In this document: in pieces, positions 28,279-35,085 of the stretch
How positions within the stretch are numbered: position 1 is the stretch's first letter
Layout of the letters: the number at the start of each line of letters is the position of its first letter
The notes under the pieces: model-generated
Databases searched by the model: none
The model's input: the letters and a program-made list of their open reading frames with translations, nothing else
Told to the model about the DNA's origin: nothing
Assembly (NCBI GenBank): GCA_903891325.1
Contig: CAITEC010000068.1
Span: 1 to 43,626 of the forward strand
Source of the DNA: an uncultured Opitutaceae bacterium
GTDB lineage: Bacteria > Verrucomicrobiota > Verrucomicrobiia > Opitutales > Opitutaceae
Reading direction: 5' to 3'
DNA length: 43,626 nt
Position numbers and translations under genes: made by a program

Positions 28279-28584
28279 TTAGGTCCGGCGGCGCAGCAAT
28301 TGCCGGAGGAGGCTCCATCCATAGCCCGCCGCAAGCCCGCCGGAGATCCACCACTGCACGCCATTTGCAAAGAGGAGCGGAAATACAATCTGCACCAGAA
28401 GAAGCGCCACCAGGAGGTAGGCGGTTCGCCTGCCCGACCCAAGGGCGTTGTGCAGGGTCGTCTTCAGCTTGCCTGCGGACGGCGGAGCGTCCTTTTTCGG
28501 ACGGGTCGAGCTGGAGATCGTGCCAAAGCCAAATCCAATCGCTCCGCCGACCAGGAGGGCCGAGGCGCTTCGAATCGCGGTCAT
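28279..28584 (-). CDS. small two-helix membrane protein
   Basis: About 101 residues from ATG 28584, with a glycine-rich first hydrophobic segment (ASALLVGGAIGFGFG) and a second one near 60-85 (LLVALLLVQIVFPLLFANG), ending in a basic tail. An ATG at 28596 is also possible; the longer open frame to 28728 starts with sequence lacking conservation. No family recognised. It lies 14 bp upstream of the antiporter start and is likely co-transcribed, so it may be an accessory subunit. Confidence 0.5.
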   Translation of the reverse strand: MTAIRSASALLVGGAIGFGFGTISSSTRPKKDAPPSAGKLKTTLHNALGSGRRTAYLLVALLLVQIVFPLLFANGVQWWISGGLAAGYGWSLLRQLLRRRT

Positions 28585-28720
28585 CAAGGGTACCATGGTT
28601 GGAATGGGCTTGTTCGTGGCAAACGCAGGCTCGTCGCTGGCACGGTTGACCGGATCAGCGACCAAGCTGGCGTGGGTGATGCATTCCGGGTGCCAATCAG
28701 CCTGAAGGACGCATATAAAG

Positions 28721-28743
28721 GGGCCCATCTTTTCAACGGGCCC
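28721..28743 (-). terminator. hairpin downstream of eda
   Basis: A GGGCCC/GGGCCC stem with an 11-nt A-rich loop lies about 33 bp past the eda stop. On the minus strand it is followed by CCTTTATAT, a modest T-rich tract. Probable weak intrinsic terminator. Confidence 0.4.
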
Positions 28744-28775
28744 TGCCGCCGCTCCAAGGGCTGCCGACCGGCCGA

Positions 28776-29423
28776 TCAGGCCTTAACGGAGGCTGCAGCC
28801 ACGGCCGCGGCAAAGGCTTTTGCCCGGGAGGTGATCAGCGGCCAGTTCTTTTCCTTCAACGACTTGGCATCCACCAGAGAGCTTCCGGCCGCCGTTGCCA
28901 TCGCCCCGGCCTTGAGGAAGTCCCCGACATTGTCGGCGGTCACCCCGCCGGTCGGGACCAGGGGAATATGGGGCAATGGCGCCTTGACCGACTTGATGTA
29001 GGCCGGCCCGAAGAATTCGGCGGGGAAGACCTTCACCGCGTCCGAGCCCGCCTCCCAGGCGAGCAGGATCTCGGTGGGAGTGAGCGCTCCGCAGAAGACC
29101 ACGGTGTTCAGGCTCTTTGCCGCCGCGACGACCTCGGGCCGGTAGGCGGGGGTCACAAGAAATTTTGCCCCGGCCGCGATCCCCTCGCGGGCGGTCTTGG
29201 CATCGAGGACGGTCCCCAGCCCGAAGACGAAGTTCGGGAGCTCCACGCTCACCTTGCGAAGCATCTCGATCGCCCCGGGGGTCGTCATTGTCAGCTCGAT
29301 GCTCGTCAGCCCGCCGGCCGCCAGCGCCTTCGCACAGTCGAGCAGCCCGTCCGGGCTGTCCGCCCGGATCAGCGCGATAACCTTCTCCGACTTAATCTTT
29401 GCGAGGACGGCGTCTTTGTTCAT
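28776..29423 (-). CDS. eda: KDPG/KHG aldolase
   Basis: A 215-residue class I aldolase of the Entner-Doudoroff pathway, cleaving 2-keto-3-deoxy-6-phosphogluconate to pyruvate and glyceraldehyde 3-phosphate (or 4-hydroxy-2-oxoglutarate to pyruvate and glyoxylate). The catalytic glutamate E43 (SIELTM) and Schiff-base lysine K131 (DAVKVFPAE) are present, along with the phosphate-binding TGGV loop. The usual SPG motif is replaced by TPAYRPE, common in the bacterial subgroup outside the Proteobacteria. No edd neighbour, so it may serve uronate catabolism. A single-gene transcript is likely. Confidence 0.92.
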   Translation of the reverse strand: MNKDAVLAKIKSEKVIALIRADSPDGLLDCAKALAAGGLTSIELTMTTPGAIEMLRKVSVELPNFVFGLGTVLDAKTAREGIAAGAKFLVTPAYRPEVVAAAKSLNTVVFCGALTPTEILLAWEAGSDAVKVFPAEFFGPAYIKSVKAPLPHIPLVPTGGVTADNVGDFLKAGAMATAAGSSLVDAKSLKEKNWPLITSRAKAFAAAVAAASVKA

Positions 29424-29520
29424 GGGAGGGACAGTATGGGACTTGGGGACTGGGGAGGGAAACCAATTTCACGGGTCCGGGATCTTTGTGGTGCGGTTGC
29501 TATTATTGCGCCGAGCACTC

Positions 29521-29757
29521 ATGCCGAAGGTCGATATCCCAGGTCCCTACCGCTTTCATTTCTTCAGCAATGAAGGTGACGAACCGCCTCATATCCATGT
29601 CAAACGCGACAATGCGATTTGCAAATTTTGGCTGGATCCCCTAACACTTGGTCGAAACCGGGGGTTTCCCTTTCACGAAATAACCGAGATCAAATGTTTG
29701 ATTGAAGAACATCGGCAAAAAATCGAAGAGGCGTGGCATGAACACTTCCAAGACTGA
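29521..29757 (+). CDS. DUF4160 protein
   Basis: A 78-residue protein of the DUF4160 family, recognised by RFHFFSNEGDEPPHIHVKRD. The family is often found beside DUF2442, and the pair is suspected to act as a toxin-antitoxin-like or regulatory module. The frame is open upstream, but ATG 29521 gives the family's usual length. The 3' end overlaps the DUF2442 start by 20 nt, so the two are coupled. First gene of the accessory region. Confidence 0.82.
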   Translation: MPKVDIPGPYRFHFFSNEGDEPPHIHVKRDNAICKFWLDPLTLGRNRGFPFHEITEIKCLIEEHRQKIEEAWHEHFQD

Positions 29758-30007
29758 GATACGGATCCTTTCCGTCGCTGTCACAAAGAGCCAATTGGTT
29801 GCTCGATTTAGCGATGGCCGGGAGGTGCGCAACCCCCTCAAATGGTACCCGCGTCTCCTTAAAGCAGGGGTCAAGGACCGTAAGACTTACCAAATCAGCG
29901 GTGAAGGGTACGGGGTGCACTGGGCGAAACTTGATGAGGACCTGAGCGCAAAGGGTATCGCCGAGGGTATTCCATCGTTCGAATACCGCGCGCTGGCCCG
30001 AAACTAA
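29738..30007 (+). CDS. DUF2442 protein
   Basis: An 89-residue protein of the DUF2442 family with the motif FSDGREVRNPLKWYPRLLKA. Partner of the preceding DUF4160 gene. The ATG at 29738 is preferred to 29702, which would add a lysine-rich unconserved stretch. Biochemical function unknown. It ends 6 bp from the stop of the broken integrase on the other strand, with no terminator between. Confidence 0.82.
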   Translation: MNTSKTEIRILSVAVTKSQLVARFSDGREVRNPLKWYPRLLKAGVKDRKTYQISGEGYGVHWAKLDEDLSAKGIAEGIPSFEYRALARN

Positions 30008-30013
30008 GTCACC

Positions 30014-30967
30014 TCAAAACCGGACCTTTGCGGCCTGGAGCGCGCTGTGCTCGTCGCGGAGGTGGCCGTAGGTCTTCATTGCGAGCGTTCCCCCGTCGGC
30101 GTGCCCGAGCCACCGGGAAACCGTTGGGATGTCCACGCCTGACTCGATGCACCGCGTTGCAAAGAGGTGCCGCAGGTCGTGGTGGGTCATGGGCGGGACG
30201 CCGACTGCCTTGCATGCCGCGCGCAGCGACCCGCGGCAGTCCTGGACCCGCGCAATCCGGGCCTCCTTCGGCTCCCGCGTTCATCGCCGCCGCATCTCGG
30301 CCAGCAATGCGGCCAGCGGCGGAAAATTGGGAATCGTGCGGAAGCTGGTCGCCGTCTTCGTCCCTGGAATCGTCACCCGCTGACCGCCTTCATCGATGTG
30401 CCGCCACTGCAACCCGGTCGCCTCCCTCAGCCGGGCTCCCGAGTACGCCAGGAGCCGGATCATGTCGGCGCAGTCTCGCGCCCATCGGTTCCGACCGCCC
30501 GCGACCGTCCTGACGATCGCCTCAAACTGGGCGGAGGAGGGGAGTTCCATCGGCGCGCGCCGGTCCCTGACCTTTCCGACTGCATCGGCGGGATTCTCGT
30601 CCACGGCGCCCTCCTTGACCGCGATGGCGAAGATCCCCCGCAGCGCATCGACGCATTTGTTGAATGCGGATGGCGACATCCCCTTGCGCACGGTTTTGAC
30701 CCCCGGCGCGATGAATCCAGTGCCCGTGCGAAACGCATGCATCGCCCATTGCCGGCAGTCCGCCTCGCTGATCCCCCGGGCGTCCCGACCTGGCAGTCCG
30801 GGCCAGGTCTTCACCAGCGCCTTCAGCGCAATTTCCCGCCTGAGTTTCGAGGCCGGAGCCAGGCTCAGGTCGTTCTCATAACGCTCCTGCCATGCGCGGA
30901 TGAAGCGCGCCATGGGCCTTGAGGCCTTTCCCGGCCGCCGCTTCGTCTTTGTTGGTCCCACCTTCAT
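30014..30967 (-). pseudogene. tyrosine recombinase/integrase interrupted by one in-frame TGA
   Basis: Reading the minus strand from ATG 30967 gives a phage-type tyrosine integrase: N-terminal SAM-like core-binding domain, then the catalytic arginine in AYSGARLREATGL and lysine region PGTKTATSFRT. A TGA at 30281-30283 stops translation, but the same frame continues without another stop through HHDLRH, WLGHAD and the tyrosine in KTYGHL to a normal C-terminus at 30014. So all catalytic residues are present and one base change (for example CGA to TGA) explains the break. Alternatively this is a sequencing error. Upstream starts at 31024 and 31204 are possible. Confidence 0.8.
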
Positions 30968-31048
30968 CGCGGGACATAGAAGCAAGGCGACCCAAGAGAG
31001 CCGTGTTTGCGTTTTGCGACGCATTTCATAACTCGAATGGCATCTGGC

Positions 31049-32785
31049 ATGCCTCCCATTCGATTCATCATCCCGGCGTTCGCCCTGAGTCTTCCGCTCC
31101 TTTCCTTGCCGGGCGCAAAATGCCTGGCGGCCGATCCGGGCCCGTTTGCCGGTGACGCCCAGCGCGGTAAAATCCTGTTTCAGCAGAACTGCGCACTTTG
31201 CCACTCCACCGGGTTGCCGGGATCACCCCCGTCCGGACAAGGGCCGCTTCTTGCCGGCGTCATGGGCCGGCCGGCCGCTTCCCTGGCCAGTTTCGGCTAC
31301 TCCAAGGCCTTGGAAGCCTCCGGCATCACCTGGAGTGCCGCCAGCGTTGACCGATTCCTGGCCGGGCCCGGGACGATGGTCCCGGGGACGCAGATGGCCG
31401 CGGTCATTCCGAGGCCGGCCGATCGGGCGGACCTGATCGCATTTCTGGGAAATCTGCGGCCCCTGCCCTTGCGGAAGGAACCGCGGTGGACGGCCGCGGT
31501 CGTCCGGGTGCCCACTCCGGGCGACTGGCAGAATGACGCGCCCGGAAGGCATCATCAGATTCGAATTGAGGATTTGCCGCACCCCTATGCCACGGTTTCG
31601 GCCGGGAATTCGCCCCATACCCGGAAACATCCGCCGGGCGCAGCCCTTTTGGTTCCCCCGGGATTCACCGTCACGTTATTCGCTTCCGGGCTGGCCGGAC
31701 CGCGCCTCCTGCGAACCGCCCCAAATGGGGATATTTTCATCGCGGAAACCCGCTCCGGGCAGATCCGGGTGCTCCGCGCGCCCGACGGCGCCGACAAGCC
31801 CTCTGAAATCTCCGTTTTTGCCCGCAAGCTCAGCGGACCCTTCGGCCTCGCCTTCTACCCCTTGGGCGCGCACCCGCGCTGGCTCTACGTGGGCAATCTC
31901 AATTCCGTGGTTCGGTTTCCCTATCGCGACGGCGACCTGAAGGCGCGCGGGCCCGCCGAGGTGGTGGTGCCCCGGTTGGTGGAAAGCACGGGAGGCCATA
32001 CCACCCGCGACCTCGCCTTCTCGCTCGACGGACGGAGGCTGTTCATCTCGGTCGGATCCGGGTCGAATGTGGCCGAAGGCATGACCCCCGGGTCGCCGGT
32101 CGCACTTCCGGCCTGGGAGGCCGCCAATGCGCTGGGAGCGGCCTGGGGCTACGAGGCCCGGCGGGCCGACATCCTTGTCACCGATCCCGAGGGGAGGGAG
32201 CCCCTTCGCGTTTACGCCAGCGGCATCCGCAATGCGGTCGGATTAGCCGTCCAGCCGTCCACGGGGCTCCTCTGGGCCTCGGCCAACGAGCGCGACGGCC
32301 TTGGCGATGATCTTGTGCCCGATTACATCACCCACGTGTGCGAGGGGGGATTCTACGGGTGGCCCTGGTACTACCTCGGCAGCCACGAGGACCCCCGCCA
32401 CGCGGGCGAGCGGCCCGACCTGGCGGGCCGGGTGACCGTGCCCGACGTCCCGGTCCAATCCCACTCGGCCACCCTCCAGATGACATTTTATCCGGCCGAC
32501 GCATCGGGCCCGGCGGCGTTTCCGGCCGACTATCGCGGGAATATCTTCGCCTCCTTCCACGGCTCCTGGAACCGGACCGGCCGCACCGGAAGCAAGGTGA
32601 TCCGGATCCGGATGCAGGGCGGCAAGCCGACCGGCGGCTACGATGATTTTCTCACCGGCTTCGTGATCGACGACAGCCACGTGTGGGGCCGCCCGGTCGG
32701 GGTGACCGTCGCCCACGACGGCGCGCTGCTCATTACGGACGACGCCAACGACACGGTTTGGCGGATTGCGTATTCAGGCCGCTGA
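31049..32785 (+). CDS. secreted cytochrome c-PQQ sugar dehydrogenase fusion
   Basis: The protein has 578 residues with a signal peptide (MPPIRFIIPAFALSLPLLSL...). A c-type cytochrome domain follows with haem-binding C48-A-L-C51-H52 and a methionine ligand candidate in the GTMVPGTQM segment. From about 215 on is a six-bladed beta-propeller of the glucose/sorbosone dehydrogenase family (GSDH) with the segment GGFYGWPWYY. It probably oxidises a sugar or alcohol in the periplasm and passes electrons to its own haem. The ATG at 31049 gives the cleanest signal peptide (31037 is possible). A flanked, apparently intact gene in a decaying region. Confidence 0.85.
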   Translation: MPPIRFIIPAFALSLPLLSLPGAKCLAADPGPFAGDAQRGKILFQQNCALCHSTGLPGSPPSGQGPLLAGVMGRPAASLASFGYSKALEASGITWSAASVDRFLAGPGTMVPGTQMAAVIPRPADRADLIAFLGNLRPLPLRKEPRWTAAVVRVPTPGDWQNDAPGRHHQIRIEDLPHPYATVSAGNSPHTRKHPPGAALLVPPGFTVTLFASGLAGPRLLRTAPNGDIFIAETRSGQIRVLRAPDGADKPSEISVFARKLSGPFGLAFYPLGAHPRWLYVGNLNSVVRFPYRDGDLKARGPAEVVVPRLVESTGGHTTRDLAFSLDGRRLFISVGSGSNVAEGMTPGSPVALPAWEAANALGAAWGYEARRADILVTDPEGREPLRVYASGIRNAVGLAVQPSTGLLWASANERDGLGDDLVPDYITHVCEGGFYGWPWYYLGSHEDPRHAGERPDLAGRVTVPDVPVQSHSATLQMTFYPADASGPAAFPADYRGNIFASFHGSWNRTGRTGSKVIRIRMQGGKPTGGYDDFLTGFVIDDSHVWGRPVGVTVAHDGALLITDDANDTVWRIAYSGR

Positions 32786-32807
32786 AATCGAAACGCGTCA
32801 GGAGCGA

Positions 32808-33020
32808 TCAGAGCATACTCTTCAACCCGGCCAAGTTCTCAAAGCGCACCGTCAACCCGTCGATTGACCGGGAGAACCCGCGATCGACGTCGTGGGCGAC
32901 GACGATGTTCGCTCCCTCAGGGTAGCGGGAACGGAACGTCTTAAACCCGGCCGGATCCAGATCGTCCACAGCCCACTTGCACTCGGATTGGCTATCCTGA
33001 CGAAGATCAATAGCTATCAA
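32808..33020 (-). pseudogene. C-terminal remnant of a DUF4143-type ATPase
   Basis: About 70 codons from a TTG. The segment ECKWAVDDLDPAGFKTFRSR and the following EGANIVVAHDV resemble the conserved end of DUF4143-containing AAA ATPases, in which the last domain carries a PD-(D/E)XK-like E-x-K. The N-terminal AAA domain is absent on either strand, so this is a decayed fragment. It is not a copy of the intact ATPase at 40416-41573. Confidence 0.65.
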
Positions 33021-33063
33021 AAATGATTGCTTAAAATCTATTTATGATATTTAACAATCATTT
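33021..33063 (+). promoter_or_regulatory. palindromic operator/promoter of hipBA
   Basis: A perfect 9-bp inverted repeat, aaatgattg (33021-33029) and caatcattt (33055-33063), ends directly before the hipB ATG. Allowing one gap, the arms extend inward through ttaaa and atc. TTTATGAT also occurs twice (33041-33048 and 33061-33068). The A/T-rich loop can hold a -10 element. This is the expected site for HipB autorepression, and the proximity to the start codon implies that the repressor also covers the ribosome-binding region. Confidence 0.6.
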
Positions 33064-33387
33064 ATGATGTCTAAAGATATCCTGCAATCGTTCGGCGATG
33101 GTTGCCGCCGGTTGCGTTTGGAGCGCAACGAAACCCAGGCCGCCCTTGCCAAACGGGCGAAGATCGGGGTGGCCACACTGCATCGATTCGAGCAAACGGG
33201 TCGAATCAATACCGCAGCGCTTGCCCGTCTGCTATTTGCCTTGGGCCGGGACGAGGCGGCCGGGGAACTCTTTAGGTCAGTCAACACCGAGGTAAAAAGC
33301 CTGGACCAATTGGAATTGGCTGCTGCCATCCGCCACCGCAGCCGCCAACGTGCTCGGGCTAGGAAGGGGGCGTCCCATGCGCGTTAG
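33064..33387 (+). CDS. hipB: HipB-like XRE antitoxin/repressor
   Basis: A 107-residue protein with an XRE helix-turn-helix (about 10-65; RLRLERNETQAALAKRAKIG). Located directly upstream of hipA, which it overlaps by 11 nt, matching the usual antitoxin-first order. HipB dimers bind operator palindromes and hold HipA inactive. ATG at 33064 or 33067. Base composition upstream is far more A/T-rich than the core genome. Confidence 0.8.
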   Translation: MMSKDILQSFGDGCRRLRLERNETQAALAKRAKIGVATLHRFEQTGRINTAALARLLFALGRDEAAGELFRSVNTEVKSLDQLELAAAIRHRSRQRARARKGASHAR

Positions 33388-34663
33388 GGTACTCATGGGT
33401 GATACCCTGGTCGGGCAATTGGCCGACATTGAAGGGACGATCTATTTCGAGTTCGACGCAGCATTTCTCCAATCAAATGTGGAGATTTCCCCGCTCCATT
33501 GGCGCCTCGCAGCCGGTGCGCGGGCATGTCGCAAAGGGCATTTACACAACCTGCCAGGCTTTTGCTATGACAGTCTGCCGGATGCCTGGGGCGAACGGAT
33601 CATGGCCAGGTGGTTCCTAGCCGAACAAAAGAGGGCCATTGAGTCAGTCACGCCCTTGGAGCAACTCTGTTTTGTAGGAGACCGCGGGGTGGGGGCGCTA
33701 CGCTACGAGCCTGTGCTCCTCAAGGACGATCCGCTTCGTGATGAGGCGCGAGACGCCCTGGACCTCCGCCGCATCGAGAGCGAAGCCCGGGCCGTTCTTG
33801 ATGCCCCGGAAAGCGAAGCTATTCCCGGATTAATTGAGCTCGCGCGGAACGGCTCGGCCGGCGGGGCGCGCCCAAAGATCTGGATTGGCGTAAAGGAGCG
33901 TGGCCCGTCCGGTGAAGAGCCTCGTCTAATAGCCAGCCCCCACAAGTTGCCATCGGGGTACACGCCTTGGCTCCTTAAACTGGACGTACCCAAGGTTGGC
34001 GCCCAATACCGGGAATACGGCCGGCTGGAGCACGCCTACGCACTTATGGCCAAGGCCGCCGGCCTGCGAACCTGCAAGACGCGAATCTTCACGGCCAAAG
34101 ACGAAAACGGACACGACCGGGCTCATTTTGCCATCGCTCGCTTCGACCGTGAACCCGCCGGGAAGCGGATCTTTTTCCACAGCCTGGCCGGCATCACCGA
34201 ATCAGATTTCGATGCCGATCTCGGATACGAGCTACTCCTCGACACGACCCAGGAGATTACCCGCGACCATACAGAACTAGTGGAGGCCTTTCGGCGGGCC
34301 GTATTCAACGTGGCGGCCCGAGTACGGGACGACCATGCCAAGAATCATGGATTTCTTTACAGCGGCGGGCGCTGGCGCCTTTCCCCGGCATACGACATGG
34401 TTTACGCGTCCCCTGGGAGATTTCAGCGCCACGCAATGAGCGTTGGTGGCAGCGTTCAACCAGGCGTGGCTCACCTGCAAACCCTCGCATCTTACAGCGG
34501 CATCAACGCGAAAGAAGCGGCCGCGGTAATGGAAAAATGCCGCCGAGCTGTGAAGGGTTGGCGGAAATTCGCCACCCAAGCTGGAGTGTCGGAAGCTCGG
34601 CAAATTGAAGTCGAAAAGAACCTGCCAGGCCAGACTTGGGACAAGGTGGTCGGCCGACCTTAA
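33377..34663 (+). CDS. hipA: HipA-family Ser/Thr kinase toxin
   Basis: A 428-residue HipA-like protein. The N-subdomain is followed by the kinase with the nucleotide loop GGARPK (162-167), catalytic loop RDDHAKNHG (around D319 and N323) and metal-binding D340 in LSPAYDM. E. coli HipA phosphorylates GltX and induces persistence; this family member's target is unknown. ATG 33377 overlaps hipB. It may also serve phage defence. All catalytic residues are visible so it should be active. Confidence 0.88.
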   Translation: MRVRVLMGDTLVGQLADIEGTIYFEFDAAFLQSNVEISPLHWRLAAGARACRKGHLHNLPGFCYDSLPDAWGERIMARWFLAEQKRAIESVTPLEQLCFVGDRGVGALRYEPVLLKDDPLRDEARDALDLRRIESEARAVLDAPESEAIPGLIELARNGSAGGARPKIWIGVKERGPSGEEPRLIASPHKLPSGYTPWLLKLDVPKVGAQYREYGRLEHAYALMAKAAGLRTCKTRIFTAKDENGHDRAHFAIARFDREPAGKRIFFHSLAGITESDFDADLGYELLLDTTQEITRDHTELVEAFRRAVFNVAARVRDDHAKNHGFLYSGGRWRLSPAYDMVYASPGRFQRHAMSVGGSVQPGVAHLQTLASYSGINAKEAAAVMEKCRRAVKGWRKFATQAGVSEARQIEVEKNLPGQTWDKVVGRP

Positions 34664-34851
34664 GAAGTCGGGTCTTACATTTCACCCTCTCCCCTCCAAT
34701 GCCCCGTTGTCGGGATTTTAGCTTGCCGCACCTAAGCCCTGGAGGGTAATACTCGCCTTCTGACGGTAGCGTGACCATCCCGTCCGTCTGTTCTTTGTCC
34801 AGAGGTCACGACATTGTCAGTTGGCTAAGCTGTTACAGTTTAGTTTTTTAC

Positions 34852-34933
34852 GCCCGGGTGGTGGAATTGGTAGACACGCAGGTCTCAGAAGCCTGTGCCT
34901 AACCGCATGGGGGTTCGAGTCCCCCCTCGGGCA
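34852..34933 (+). tRNA. tRNA-Leu (anticodon CAG)
   Basis: An 82-nt cloverleaf can be drawn: acceptor stem gcccggg/ctcgggc with one G-U, discriminator A at 34933, anticodon stem caggt/gcctg around loop ctCAGaa, a long class II variable arm, and the T arm ggggg-TTCGAGT-ccccc. CCA is not encoded. The anticodon reads CUG leucine codons. Its position inside the accessory region makes it a plausible integration site. Confidence 0.93.
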
Positions 34934-34934
34934 T

Positions 34935-34957
34935 TTCCCTTCGCAATGCGAAGGGAA
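34935..34957 (+). terminator. hairpin directly after tRNA-Leu
   Basis: A near-perfect palindrome ttcccttcgca-a-tgcgaagggaa begins 2 nt past the tRNA. As RNA it forms a stem of about 10 bp with a 3-nt loop. No T run follows, so it is either a factor-independent processing/terminating hairpin or part of an integration site. Confidence 0.45.
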
Positions 34958-35085
34958 TCCGCCGAAGCCCAACGGGCGAAGGAGGAAGTTGCCCTCATTT
35001 GGATGAAACCGGTAGGTAAGCCCCAATGCCGCCGAAAGTTCATCAACCTTGATAAACGCGTCTCGCCAGGCTAATTTCAAATCAG

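Noticed and set aside
30281-30283. Possible UGA recoding (selenocysteine or tryptophan)
   Set aside because: TGA ends many intact genes here and no SECIS-like structure was recognised; nonsense mutation is simpler.
30009-30284. Separate minus-strand frame of 91 codons at the integrase end
   Set aside because: It is out of register; the true integrase C-terminus (HHDLRH, WLGHAD) continues in the original frame past the TGA.
34653-34664. Palindrome ggtcggccgacc at the end of hipA
   Set aside because: It lies within the last codons and has no T run, so a terminator call is not supported.
34817-35080. Open frame of 87 codons antisense to the tRNA, containing RGDSNPHAVRHRLLRPACLP
   Set aside because: This is the well-known spurious translation of a tRNA-Leu antisense strand, not a protein.
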